Source: Pseudomonas taiwanensis (lineage in GTDB: Bacteria; Pseudomonadota; Gammaproteobacteria; Pseudomonadales; Pseudomonadaceae). From it: a stretch of DNA of 64,000 bases. The translations under genes and the position numbers were made by a program. The stretch spans positions 62,001 to 126,000 of the forward strand of contig NZ_QJRF01000060.1 in NCBI RefSeq assembly GCF_013393345.1, written 5' to 3'. Positions 9,930-18,191 of the stretch are shown one piece after another (positions within the stretch are counted from its first letter, which is position 1; each line of letters opens with the position of its first letter). The notes beneath the pieces were generated by a model, which was not told the DNA's origin, did not search any database, and saw only the letters and a program-made list of their open reading frames with translations.

Positions 9930-10952
9930 TTACTGCGCGCCCTCTCGCTGGTGCTTGCGGGGCAGCACGGCAAGGAAGTTGTCCCGCGCCACCTTGCGCG
10001 CCACCGACGCTGGCAAGGCGTCGAGGAACGGATCGTAGGCCGTCAGGTAGTCACCCAGCCCGTCAAAGCGCCCCACCACATCCGAGCCCAGCATGAAGCG
10101 GTCCGGATACCGTTCCACCAGCTTCAGCCAACGGCGGTCCGGCTTGCCGTCGGCGTCCAGCAGATAGGGTTCGAGCACGCTCCATGACAGGTCGATAAAG
10201 AGGTTGGGATAGGCCTCGAGCATTCGCGTCAGCGTCGGCAGAAGGAAATCCATCTTCGTCTGGTGACGGTGGATTTCCATGCTGGCGCCGGCATGGGCCC
10301 AAATGAAGCGCACATGGGGATGGTTGCGCAGGGGCTCCTCCACTTCTTGCAAGTAGAGCGGATTGCGCTCGCGCTGGGAGGTGATGTTCGAGTGCAGCAG
10401 CACCGGCAGGTCGTACTCGGCCGCCAGGTGATAGACGCGGGTCATGGCCTCGTTGTTGGCCCGTGGTGTGTCGCCATCGATCAGGGCGGTGAGGTTGTCG
10501 TGACGGGTGAACACTTCCCCGATGCCCTGCCAGAGGTCGGGGTCCAGCTCGAGCATTCGGCGAATGTGCGCGTCGGAATTCTTGTCGTTGGGGTTGAAGC
10601 CGCTCAGGAATGGATGGAAGCGCTTGCGCTGCGCGGGCGGCAATTGCTTCACCGCAGCGGCCACCTGCACGTCGGTGGCGCTGTACCAGTAAGCGGCGGC
10701 ATCGTCCCCGGCGTAGTAGCGCGGCCGCTTGGGCTCGTCCTCGTGCCATTTCTTGGCCACCGGAATGCCGGAAATCATCACATGGTCGATGTTTCCCTCG
10801 TCCATCGCCTTCAGCAGGGCCTTCATTCCATCGCTTTCCTGGAAGAAGTCCACGTAATGCAGATGGGCGTCGCTATAGCGGTACTCACTCGCTTCAGCCG
10901 TCAGGGTGGCCGCCAACAGCAGCGCGGCAAGACTGGTCCTCAGTCGATACAA
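9930..10952 (-). CDS. Exported amidohydrolase-family metal-dependent hydrolase
   Basis: The 340-residue protein starts with a signal peptide (about 1-22). The mature protein is an Amidohydro_2-type TIM barrel: the metal-binding HxH is in DAHLHY near the mature N-terminus, with later HSN, WAHAGAS and LGSDVVG motifs that normally supply further His and Asp ligands. The substrate cannot be told from sequence. The start is a TTG, supported by an excellent GGAGG seven bases upstream; no nearby ATG gives a complete signal peptide. It is divergent from the OsmC gene. Confidence 0.8.
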   Translation of the reverse strand: MYRLRTSLAALLLAATLTAEASEYRYSDAHLHYVDFFQESDGMKALLKAMDEGNIDHVMISGIPVAKKWHEDEPKRPRYYAGDDAAAYWYSATDVQVAAAVKQLPPAQRKRFHPFLSGFNPNDKNSDAHIRRMLELDPDLWQGIGEVFTRHDNLTALIDGDTPRANNEAMTRVYHLAAEYDLPVLLHSNITSQRERNPLYLQEVEEPLRNHPHVRFIWAHAGASMEIHRHQTKMDFLLPTLTRMLEAYPNLFIDLSWSVLEPYLLDADGKPDRRWLKLVERYPDRFMLGSDVVGRFDGLGDYLTAYDPFLDALPASVARKVARDNFLAVLPRKHQREGAQ

Positions 10953-10999
10953 GACAGTTCCTCCGGAAAAGCTGAGCGACTGTAGACCGAAATCCGCCG

Positions 11000-11018
11000 G
11001 CGTGCGTTCAACGCACGC
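11000..11018. promoter_or_regulatory. Perfect palindrome between divergent amidohydrolase and OsmC genes
   Basis: GCGTGCGT-TCA-ACGCACGC forms an 8-bp perfect inverted repeat with a 3-base centre, in the 140-base divergent gap. It could be an operator for either gene or a simple hairpin; no further evidence decides this. Confidence 0.4.
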
Positions 11019-11092
11019 GCCCTGCTGCTGGCCGTCGCCCTTTGCGTTAGCCTAGCCGGGACTCGATCCGCTCATTGGCCAGGAGGCCCTCC

Positions 11093-11512
11093 ATGACAAT
11101 CCGTCTCACCCGTGATTCCGCCAACGGTACCCGCCAGCGCATCGAACTGGACGGCAAGGCACCGCTGTTCACCGACCTGCCGACAGAGCTGGGTGGCGCA
11201 GGTGCAGACCCCGAGCCCCATGATTACTTCGATGCGGCCCTCGGCAGCTGCAAGGCGCTGACCGTCACCTATTACGCGCAGAAGAATGGCATCCCGCTGA
11301 CGGGGGTGGACGTCGACGTAACCCGCGACGACAGCGAGGAACGCAAGGGGCATTACCGCCTGGACGTGAAGCTGACGCTGCGCGGTGCCCTCACCGATGA
11401 GCAGCGCGCCACCCTGCTGCGCATCGCCGACAAGTGTCCGGTACACAAGTTGATGACCCAGGTTGAAGTGAGCATCGAAACCCGCCTTGCCGAAGGCGAC
11501 TTCAGTCAGTGA
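11093..11512 (+). CDS. OsmC/Ohr-family protein
   Basis: The 139-residue protein has the OsmC fold's two conserved cysteines, Cys53 in ALGSCKALT and Cys115 in DKCPVHK. In this family they form the thiol pair that reduces organic hydroperoxides. Which subfamily (OsmC, Ohr or YhfA-like) is uncertain. AGGAGG at 11081-11086 fixes the ATG; an upstream ATG at 11075 has no such support. It is 20 bases upstream of the pirin gene and probably co-transcribed with it. Confidence 0.85.
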   Translation: MTIRLTRDSANGTRQRIELDGKAPLFTDLPTELGGAGADPEPHDYFDAALGSCKALTVTYYAQKNGIPLTGVDVDVTRDDSEERKGHYRLDVKLTLRGALTDEQRATLLRIADKCPVHKLMTQVEVSIETRLAEGDFSQ

Positions 11513-11532
11513 CCCATGCAGGAATCCAGAGC

Positions 11533-12393
11533 ATGAGCATCCTCACCATCCGGCCCCGCGCCGAAGAAGTCGCCGGGCAGCCGATCCTCCGCCCGCTGCC
11601 CTCGGCCCAGTGCCGTAGCGTCGGCCCCTTCGTGTTCTTCGATCACATGCTGGAGGCGGACTATCCGCCAGGAAACGGCATGGACGTGCGGCAGCATCCG
11701 CATATCGGCCTGTCCACCCTCACCTACCTGTTCGAAGGCGAGCTGCAACACAAGGACAGCCTGGGCTCGGACCAGTTGGTGAAGCCGGGCGATGTCAGCT
11801 GGATGACTGCCGGCCGTGGCGTTGCCCATGTCGAGCGCACGCCGGCGAACCTGCTGGCCAGCGGCTCGCGCGCCCACGGCCTGCAAGTCTGGCTGGCCCT
11901 GCCCAAGGCCTTTGAGGACTGCGAACCCAGCTACAGCCATCACCCGGCAGCCAGCCTGCCGGAGCAGGATGCACTCGGCGTACGCATCCGCCTGATCGCC
12001 GGAACCGGCTTCTGCCTGGAATCCCCCGTACCGGTGCTCTCCCCTACCCTCTACGCCGACCTGCAACTGGAAGCCGGCGCCACGCTGACCATCCCCTGCG
12101 AGCATCCCCAGCGCGCCCTGTACTTGCTGGATGGCGAAGCCTCGCTCGACGACGAGCCGCTGGAACCGCGCAGCCTGGTGGTTTTGCCCGAAGGCGTGGA
12201 GTTCGTGCTTTCAGCATGCAGCAGCTGCCAACTGGTGATGATCGGCGGTGCTCCGCTGGACGGCCCGCGACGGATGAACTGGAACTTCGTGTCCAGCAGC
12301 CCCGAATTGATCGAAAACGCGCGCAGCCGTTGGGCGGCAGGTGATTGGCCGACCGTGCCAGGCGAGACCAGCCGGATCGAGCTGCCGCGCTGA
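11533..12393 (+). CDS. Pirin-family protein (bicupin)
   Basis: The 286-residue protein has the N-terminal cupin metal ligands of pirins: His55 and His57 in QHPHIGLST, then His99 and Glu101 in AHVER. Bacterial pirins include quercetin 2,3-dioxygenases and redox-linked regulators; the role of this one is not evident. AGGAA precedes the ATG; a GTG at 11509 overlapping the OsmC stop is a weaker alternative. It follows the OsmC gene closely and precedes a REP pair. Confidence 0.88.
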   Translation: MSILTIRPRAEEVAGQPILRPLPSAQCRSVGPFVFFDHMLEADYPPGNGMDVRQHPHIGLSTLTYLFEGELQHKDSLGSDQLVKPGDVSWMTAGRGVAHVERTPANLLASGSRAHGLQVWLALPKAFEDCEPSYSHHPAASLPEQDALGVRIRLIAGTGFCLESPVPVLSPTLYADLQLEAGATLTIPCEHPQRALYLLDGEASLDDEPLEPRSLVVLPEGVEFVLSACSSCQLVMIGGAPLDGPRRMNWNFVSSSPELIENARSRWAAGDWPTVPGETSRIELPR

Positions 12394-12415
12394 GTTGATT
12401 GCCGCCTCTGGCCCT

Positions 12416-12480
12416 TGTAGGAGCGAGCTTGCTCGCGAAGGATCGTGCTCCAACTTTTCGCGAGCAAGCTCGCTCCTACA
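12416..12480. repeat. REP doublet: two inverted REP elements
   Basis: The 24-base arm TGTAGGAGCGAGC...GCGAA at 12416-12439 is repeated as a perfect inverted copy at 12457-12480, with 17 bases between. This is the REPIN/BIME arrangement of Pseudomonas REP sequences. Together the arms would form a long cruciform or RNA hairpin after the pirin gene. Confidence 0.9.
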
Positions 12481-12536
12481 GAAAGGCTGGCTTGATACGC
12501 TCCGAGCAGGACTGTGCGGAGGTAGGTCGAGAGTCA

Positions 12537-12561
12537 CCCCTCTCCTCTTCAGGGAGAGGGG
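12537..12561. repeat. Stem-loop CCCCTCTCC / GGAGAGGGG
   Basis: A 9-bp perfect inverted repeat with a 7-base loop is followed by CCGGGGGAGAGGG, which partly repeats the right arm. It resembles another short dispersed repeat of pseudomonads and lies between the convergent pirin and hydrolase genes. There is no T-run, so it is not a typical terminator. Confidence 0.55.
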
Positions 12562-12604
12562 CCGGGGGAGAGGGCTGTCATCGACTGACACGGCGCCTTG
12601 CCAT

Positions 12605-12628
12605 TTCGCGAATGAATTCGCTCCCACA
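12605..12628 (-). repeat. REP element, GAATTCATTC core
   Basis: A single REP copy in leftward orientation, with the same TGTGGGAGCGA...TCGCGAA frame as the others but the core GAATTCATTC. It ends one base from the stop codon of the hydrolase gene at 12630. Confidence 0.75.
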
Positions 12629-12629
12629 C

Positions 12630-13355
12630 TCAGGCGAAGACTTCATCCAGCAGGGCGTACATCGCGGCAAAAGCGCGCTTGGAGACCTTGGCGTTGTATT
12701 GCGCGGTGCCTGGATTGTTCGCGGCCGGGTCGGTGAACGAATGCACCGCCCCGCCATAGCTCAGCAACTGCCAATCCACGCCTGCCTCGCCCATCTCTTT
12801 GGCAAACGCCGGCAATTGTTCGCGGGGCACCAGCGGGTCCAGGGCGCCATCCAGCACCAGCACGGCTCCCTGGATATTGCGGGCGTCAGTGGGGTTGGGT
12901 GTATCCAGGGCGCCGTGGAATGAAACGGCAGCCTTGAGCGGGGCTCCGGCCCTGGCCAGCTCCAGCGCACAGGTGCCACCGAAGCAGAAACCGAAAGCCG
13001 CCAGGCACGCTGCCTCCATCGGCGCAACGTCCTGATCGCGCAAGGCGTCGAGGGCCACCAGCAGGCGACGGCGCAGCAGCGCGCGATCCTGTTTGAGCGG
13101 CAGCATGGCGGCGCTCGCCTCGGCCGCATTGCCCGGTCGCACGGTCGTGCCATAGAGGTCGACCAGCAGTACGCGATAACCCCGGCCGGCCACCTGGCCC
13201 GCCAGTTCGAGCGCGCCGTCACTGACCCCGAACCAGTTGGGCGCCATCAACAAGCCGGGACGCGGGGCCAAGTCGGCAGCATCGAACAGCAGGCGACCTT
13301 CGAATGCCAGGCCATCGACGGTATAGCCAACGGTCTGGGTCTGGAGTTGCGTCAT
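12630..13355 (-). CDS. Dienelactone hydrolase-family protein, cytoplasmic paralogue
   Basis: This is a 241-residue alpha/beta hydrolase without a signal peptide. The catalytic triad of dienelactone hydrolases is visible: nucleophile Cys124 in GFCFGG, Asp173 in DGALDPLVP and His205 in GAVHSFTD. The family hydrolyses lactones or esters such as dienelactone, but the substrate here is unknown. It begins 3 bases after the stop of a closely related gene upstream (13359-14147), so the two form an operon and arose by tandem duplication. Confidence 0.88.
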   Translation of the reverse strand: MTQLQTQTVGYTVDGLAFEGRLLFDAADLAPRPGLLMAPNWFGVSDGALELAGQVAGRGYRVLLVDLYGTTVRPGNAAEASAAMLPLKQDRALLRRRLLVALDALRDQDVAPMEAACLAAFGFCFGGTCALELARAGAPLKAAVSFHGALDTPNPTDARNIQGAVLVLDGALDPLVPREQLPAFAKEMGEAGVDWQLLSYGGAVHSFTDPAANNPGTAQYNAKVSKRAFAAMYALLDEVFA

Positions 13356-13358
13356 GGA

Positions 13359-14147
13359 TTACCTCGCTCCGGTGAAGACTTCATCGAACAGGTCGTTCAT
13401 GGCCTGGTAGGCCCGCGCGGCGACCTTGGGATTGTATTCATTGCGCCCCGGCACGTTGGCCCCGCGCTCGGTGAACGAATGCACCGCGCCGCCGTAACTG
13501 ACCAATTGCCAGTCGGCCTTGGACGCAGCCATTTCGGCGGTGAAGGCATCCACCTGGGCCTTGGGCACAGCCGGGTCGTCCGCACCATGCAGCACCAGCA
13601 CCGGCGCGCGAATGTTGCGGGCATCAGCGGGATTGGGCGTATCGAGGTTGCCATGGAAGGACACGAACCCCTTCAGCGGCGCCCCTGAGCGCGCCAGCTC
13701 CAGCACGCTGCCGCCCCCGAAGCAGAAGCCGATTGCGCCGAGGCTGGCCAGGTCCAGCGGCACTTTCTCACCCTGCTTGCGGAGCACTTCCACGCCGGCG
13801 AGGGCACGCTTGCGCATCAGCGGACGGTCGCCTCGCACAGCGGTGGCGGCAGCCTTCGCCTCCTCCGGATTGCTCGGACGGAGGTCCTTGCCGTACATGT
13901 CGGCGATGAAGATCACGTAGCGCTCCCCCGCGATCTCCTTGGCCTGTTCAGCTGCGGCCGGGGTCACGCCGAGCCAGTTGGGCACCATCATCAGTCCGGG
14001 CCGCGGCGTCTTCACCGCATCGTCGTAGACCAACGTGCCCTCGAAGGGCTTGCCGTCGATCTCGTAGGGAACGGCCTGGGTGACCATGGCCGCCCAAGCG
14101 GGGCCGGTGAATGCAAACAGCAGCGAAGGCAGCAGCAAACGGTTCAT
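13359..14147 (-). CDS. Dienelactone hydrolase-family protein, exported paralogue
   Basis: The 262-residue protein has an N-terminal signal peptide (about 1-20, AWAA) followed by the same domain as its downstream neighbour. Its triad is Cys142 in GFCFGG, Asp191 in GADDPAVP and His223 in GAVHSFTE. Shared stretches such as SFHG-LDTPNP-DARNI show close paralogy. AGGAG precedes the chosen ATG; the longer open frame upstream is not supported. One copy is therefore exported and the other cytoplasmic. The substrate is unknown. Confidence 0.88.
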   Translation of the reverse strand: MNRLLLPSLLFAFTGPAWAAMVTQAVPYEIDGKPFEGTLVYDDAVKTPRPGLMMVPNWLGVTPAAAEQAKEIAGERYVIFIADMYGKDLRPSNPEEAKAAATAVRGDRPLMRKRALAGVEVLRKQGEKVPLDLASLGAIGFCFGGGSVLELARSGAPLKGFVSFHGNLDTPNPADARNIRAPVLVLHGADDPAVPKAQVDAFTAEMAASKADWQLVSYGGAVHSFTERGANVPGRNEYNPKVAARAYQAMNDLFDEVFTGAR

Positions 14148-14238
14148 GGAGCGCTCTCCTGTCCCGGGAATGACCAAGGTTAGACCGTCCGGCGGCGAAA
14201 ACCGTCCTACTCCTTTTATTGCTTCGATTTTCAGCCCT

Positions 14239-14331
14239 GTAGGGGCGAATTCATTCGCCATGGGCGGCGCAGTTGCCCATGAACCGCATCGCCAGCGAAT
14301 GGCCCCTTTCGCTAGCAAGCTAGCTCCTACA
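14239..14331. repeat. Degenerate REP doublet
   Basis: A GAATTCATTC-core REP (14239-14259) faces an inverted, mutated GAGCTTGCTC-type copy (14308-14331, with GCTAGCAAGCTAGC). It lies in the 284-base gap between htpG and the exported hydrolase gene. The rest of this gap holds only the htpG terminator. Confidence 0.75.
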
Positions 14332-14386
14332 AGGCACCGACGGTCGGATTCGACCCCACGAAGAGCCTGCCAAGATCCACAACAAA

Positions 14387-14412
14387 GAAAAAGGCCCGCA
14401 TCAGCGGGCCTT
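14387..14412 (-). terminator. Terminator of htpG
   Basis: The stem AAGGCCCGC / GCGGGCCTT with an ATCA loop is followed, reading leftward, by a T-rich tract. It starts about 20 bases after the htpG stop codon. Confidence 0.85.
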
Positions 14413-14431
14413 TCTTCGCACTTTTCGGCTA

Positions 14432-16330
14432 TCAGGCGGAGAGCTCCACCAGCAGCTTGTTCAGGCGACGCACATAGGCGGCCGGGTCCTTCAGGCTGTC
14501 GCCTGCGGCCAGGGCAGCCTGGTCGAAGAGGATATGCGACAGCTCGCCGAAGCGGTCCTCGTCCTGCTCGCCGTCGAGTTTCTCGATCAGCGGATGGGCC
14601 GGATTGATCTCGAAGATCGGCTTGGAGTCCGGCACTTTCTGGCCGCTGGCTTCGAGGATCTGGCGCATTTGCAGGCCGAGGTCCTGTTCGCCGATGGCGA
14701 GGATCGCCGGAGAGTCGGTCAGGCGGTGCGACACGCGCACTTCCGAAACTTCCTCACCCAGGGCGGACTTGAGGCGTTCGATCAGTCCTTCCTTGGTCTT
14801 GGCAACTTCTTCCTGGGCCTTCTTGTCCTCTTCCGAGTCCAGCTGGCCGAGGTCGAGATTGCCGCGGGCGACATCGACGAAGCCCTTGCCATCGAAGTCG
14901 GAGAGGTAGCTCATCAGCCACTCGTCGATGCGGTCGGTGAGCAGCAGCACTTCGATGCCTTTCTTGCGGAAGACTTCCAGGTGCGGGCTGCTCTTCACCT
15001 GCGAATAGCTCTCGCCGGTGAGGTAGTAGATCTTGTCCTGGCCTTCTTTCATGCGACCGATGTAGTCGGCCAGGGAAACGCTTTGCTCGCCCGATTCGTC
15101 GCTGGTGGCCGCGAAGCGCAGCAGGCCGGCGATCTTCTCCTTGTTGGCGAAGTCCTCGGCCGGACCTTCCTTCAGCACCTGGCCGAAGTTCTTCCAGAAG
15201 CCCTTGTATTGCTCGGGCTCGTTCTTCGCCAGTTTCTCCAGCATGTCCAGAACGCGCTTGGTCAGCGCCGACTTCATGGACTCGATCACCGGACCGGACT
15301 GCAGGATTTCGCGGGAGACGTTCAGCGACAGGTCATTGGAGTCCACCACGCCCTTGATGAAGCGCAGGTAGAGCGGCAGGAACTGGTCAGCCTGGTCCAT
15401 GATGAACACGCGCTGCACGTAGAGCTTCAGGCCGCGCGGTGCCTCACGGTGATAGAGGTCGAAGGGTGCACGGGCCGGGACGTAGAGCAGCGAGGTGTAC
15501 TCCAGCTTGCCTTCGACCTTGTTGTGGCTCCAGGACAGCGGGTTCTCGAAGTCGTGGGCGACGTGCTTGTAGAACTCCTGGTACTCCTCGTCCTTCACCT
15601 CGGTGCGCGGACGGGTCCAGAGCGCACTGGCGCGGTTGACGGTTTCCCACTCCGGCTCGGCCGGTGCCTCTTCGCCGTGTTGCTCCTTCGGCAGCTCGAT
15701 AGGCAGGGCGATGTGGTCCGAGTACTTCTTGATGACGTTGCGCAGGCGCCAGCCGTCGGCGAACTCTTCTTCGCCGCTCTTCAGGTGCAGGACGATGCGG
15801 GTACCGCGTTCGGCCTTGTCGATAGTGGCGATGTCGAACTCGCCCTCGCCTTGCGACGACCAGTGAACGCCCTCGGCGGCCGCCAGGCCGGCGCGGCGGG
15901 TGAACACATCGACCTTGTCGGCGACGATGAACGCGGAATAGAAGCCCACACCGAACTGGCCGATCAGGTGGGAATCCTTCTTCTGGTCGCCAGAGAGATT
16001 CTTCAGGAAGTCGGCGGTGCCGGACTTGGCGATGGTGCCCAGGTGCGCGATCACCTCGTCACGGCTCATGCCGATGCCGTTGTCCTCGAGGGTGACGGTG
16101 CGAGCATCCTTGTCGAAGCTGACACGGATCTTAAGCTCGGCGCCCCCTTCCAGCAGCGCAGGCGTTGCCAGCGCTTCGAAGCGCAGCTTGTCGGCGGCGT
16201 CGGAGGCGTTGGAAATCAGCTCGCGGAGGAAGATTTCCTTGTTGGAATACAGCGAATGGATCATCAGGTGAAGCAGCTGCTTCACCTCGGTCTGGAAGCC
16301 CAGGGTTTCTTTTTGAGTTTCCACACTCAT
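14432..16330 (-). CDS. htpG: Molecular chaperone HtpG (Hsp90)
   Basis: HtpG is the bacterial Hsp90, an ATP-driven dimeric cytosolic chaperone. The 632-residue protein has the GHKL ATPase N-domain: [12 protein letters not shown], the ADP-binding DNGIGMS and the lid segment [12 protein letters not shown]. The middle and dimerisation domains are complete. GGAG precedes the ATG. A near-consensus sigma-32 promoter lies about 60 bases upstream, explaining heat induction. A terminator follows, so the gene is probably monocistronic. Confidence 0.98.
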   Translation of the reverse strand: MSVETQKETLGFQTEVKQLLHLMIHSLYSNKEIFLRELISNASDAADKLRFEALATPALLEGGAELKIRVSFDKDARTVTLEDNGIGMSRDEVIAHLGTIAKSGTADFLKNLSGDQKKDSHLIGQFGVGFYSAFIVADKVDVFTRRAGLAAAEGVHWSSQGEGEFDIATIDKAERGTRIVLHLKSGEEEFADGWRLRNVIKKYSDHIALPIELPKEQHGEEAPAEPEWETVNRASALWTRPRTEVKDEEYQEFYKHVAHDFENPLSWSHNKVEGKLEYTSLLYVPARAPFDLYHREAPRGLKLYVQRVFIMDQADQFLPLYLRFIKGVVDSNDLSLNVSREILQSGPVIESMKSALTKRVLDMLEKLAKNEPEQYKGFWKNFGQVLKEGPAEDFANKEKIAGLLRFAATSDESGEQSVSLADYIGRMKEGQDKIYYLTGESYSQVKSSPHLEVFRKKGIEVLLLTDRIDEWLMSYLSDFDGKGFVDVARGNLDLGQLDSEEDKKAQEEVAKTKEGLIERLKSALGEEVSEVRVSHRLTDSPAILAIGEQDLGLQMRQILEASGQKVPDSKPIFEINPAHPLIEKLDGEQDEDRFGELSHILFDQAALAAGDSLKDPAAYVRRLNKLLVELSA

Positions 16331-16387
16331 GGTCGTCTGACTCCACGTGGATGGCTTGGGCCGCTTACAGCGGCGGATCACATCCAG

Positions 16388-16413
16388 ATGGGGCCTTCGA
16401 CAAGGATTTCAAG
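16388..16413 (-). promoter_or_regulatory. Sigma-32 heat-shock promoter of htpG
   Basis: Reading leftward, CTTGAAA (16413-16407) is followed after 13 bases by CCCCAT (16393-16388). This matches the sigma-32 consensus CTTGAAA-N(13-15)-CCCCATNT. Its -10 end lies 57 bases from the htpG ATG. Confidence 0.88.
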
Positions 16414-16462
16414 TGCTTAGCGAAAGCGGGAAGAACCTGGCTTTCACCAGGGCTCCCCGGCT

Positions 16463-17707
16463 TCAGGGTTCGAGCAGTTCGACGTCGGAAACCTCGTCGA
16501 GGTCGAAGCTGAAACTGGCGGCCCCTGCCCCACCGAGGTTGCGACGAATCAGAACACGGCCTTCACGATCCAACCCGGCGAAGCGGCCTTCGGCGGTGCT
16601 ACCGCGTACCGTGTACACACGCATGCTGAGTTCCTGGTACTGCGCGGGATTGCTAAGCAGGCGCTGCAGGGAGAAGCGCAGGCGGCGATCTACCGCATGG
16701 GCGCTATCCGCTGGTGATACGGGCTCCTCTGCCTCGCTCGGCGCCGGGGCCACGCTGGAGACTGCCAACGGCGGGAAGCTGTCGCGACTTACGCGCCACC
16801 CCCGGCTCTCATTCTTTATCAACTGCAGCGGCAAACGCTGGGGCTGGCCGCCGATGCGGGCCTCGACCTCCACCTCCAGTTCGCGTGCCGGCAGGCTGAC
16901 GGCCGGCAGCGGGGCCAGCTCGACATCACGGGTGGCAAAGCGGCGTTGCAGGTAGTCGCGGATGACATGGGCCAGCGTGTCACGGGAGTCGTAACGCGTG
17001 TCTACCTGGCCGTCACGGTAGCGCAGACGATCAGTGAAGACCTCCAGATGGCCGGATAGCGTGGTCGCGAACTTCGGTGGCAGTACCAGGTGGAAGTCGC
17101 CGGCCAGGCGATTCGGGGCGACCGGCTGAAGGTCCAGGTGCAGTGTGTAGCCACGGGGGATGCGCCGGGCTTCGGGCAGCTCCTGCTCCGGGAGCAGCCA
17201 GCTGATTTCGATTTCCGGTTTCGGGCCGGCATCCTCGGGCAATACATCCAGGCGCAGGGCTCCCTGCGGCTGACTGCCGACCCGGATGGTGAGCTCGCGA
17301 CGGGCATAGAAGTCCTGGCCCTCGCGCAGGCTGAGAATGCCATCCACCAGTTCGGCTTGAAGCGGAGCGAAGCGCTGCCCGTTGAGTTCGCCATTGAGGC
17401 GGATGTCCAGTTCGGAAGCTGTCTGCTGCTCGTCGCCCAGCCAGCGCAGGCTCAGGATCGCCTGAAGGCGCTCCGGGTCCTGCGCGGCGAGCATGGTCAG
17501 GCCCACCACCAGCGGTATGAACCCCATGGCTCCAAAGGCCACGGCCTTGCGCGCGGTTCGCCAATGGTAGAGCACATAGGCCAGCGTCACCGGCGGCAGC
17601 AGGCTGCCGAAGCCCCAGAGCAGGCTGGTGCCGAACGCGCGCATCACCAGCCAGACGAGGCCGGTGACGATCAGCAGCAGGCCACCGAGTATGAGTAACG
17701 CAACCAT
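16463..17707 (-). CDS. Uncharacterised membrane-anchored protein
   Basis: The 414-residue protein begins with two hydrophobic helices (about 1-22 and 28-45) and a third near 56-74, followed by a large hydrophilic, beta-rich region of about 330 residues. I recognise no catalytic motif and no named domain. AAGGA precedes the ATG chosen here; the open frame upstream overlaps the thioesterase gene and is Pro/Ser-rich shadow sequence. It lies 40 bases downstream of two coupled thioesterase genes, suggesting one operon and possibly an envelope or lipid-related role. That is only a contextual guess. Confidence 0.75.
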   Translation of the reverse strand: MVALLILGGLLLIVTGLVWLVMRAFGTSLLWGFGSLLPPVTLAYVLYHWRTARKAVAFGAMGFIPLVVGLTMLAAQDPERLQAILSLRWLGDEQQTASELDIRLNGELNGQRFAPLQAELVDGILSLREGQDFYARRELTIRVGSQPQGALRLDVLPEDAGPKPEIEISWLLPEQELPEARRIPRGYTLHLDLQPVAPNRLAGDFHLVLPPKFATTLSGHLEVFTDRLRYRDGQVDTRYDSRDTLAHVIRDYLQRRFATRDVELAPLPAVSLPARELEVEVEARIGGQPQRLPLQLIKNESRGWRVSRDSFPPLAVSSVAPAPSEAEEPVSPADSAHAVDRRLRFSLQRLLSNPAQYQELSMRVYTVRGSTAEGRFAGLDREGRVLIRRNLGGAGAASFSFDLDEVSDVELLEP

Positions 17708-17747
17708 CGGGCTTTCCTTGTGAGCGACCGGACGCGCCTGACGCGCC

Positions 17748-18191
17748 TCAGGATTCGTCGACCTTGAAGTGGGCGCGCGCGGTGGCGATGGGCTCGGTCT
17801 GGGTGGTCTGCCAGGCGGTAATGGCGACGTTGGCGACACGGCGGCCTTGTCGCCAGACCTGGCATTGGACGTAGGTGTCACGATAGTGCCCGGCGCGCAG
17901 GTAATCTATCGAGAAGTCGATGATTTTGGGCATATGTGGCGTGCCCATGAACATCAGCAAGTGGAGCATCGCCGCGTGCTCCATGAAGCCGGCGATCACG
18001 CCGCCGTGGATGGCTGGCAGGGTCGGATTGCCGATGTTGTCCTTGTTCGCCGGCAGGCGGAACACCATGTCATCCCCGAGGCGCAGGCATTCCATGCCGA
18101 TCAGCTTGGCGTAGGGGATCAGGCAGACCAGCGAGTCGTAATCGTTCTTCTCGTGGGCTTCGCGCACCACGGCGCTGAGGTCGAGGCTCAT
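17748..18191 (-). CDS. PaaI-family hot-dog thioesterase (second of pair)
   Basis: The 147-residue single hot-dog domain has the PaaI-type motif LPAIHGGVIAGFMEHAA, where the HGG loop and downstream acidic residue build the active site. Such enzymes hydrolyse acyl-CoA thioesters; the substrate is unknown. GGAGGT precedes the ATG. Its start overlaps the stop of the upstream thioesterase by four bases (ATGA), indicating translational coupling. The partner may form a hetero-oligomer with it. Confidence 0.85.
   Translation of the reverse strand: MSLDLSAVVREAHEKNDYDSLVCLIPYAKLIGMECLRLGDDMVFRLPANKDNIGNPTLPAIHGGVIAGFMEHAAMLHLLMFMGTPHMPKIIDFSIDYLRAGHYRDTYVQCQVWRQGRRVANVAITAWQTTQTEPIATARAHFKVDES

Noticed and set aside
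12537-12561. CCCCTCTCC hairpin as a terminator for the pirin gene
   Set aside because: It lacks a T-run on either strand and resembles a dispersed repeat; listed as a repeat instead.
14534-16420. A 628-codon open frame antisense to htpG
   Set aside because: Shadow of htpG; composition is that of reversed codons and it crosses the htpG promoter.
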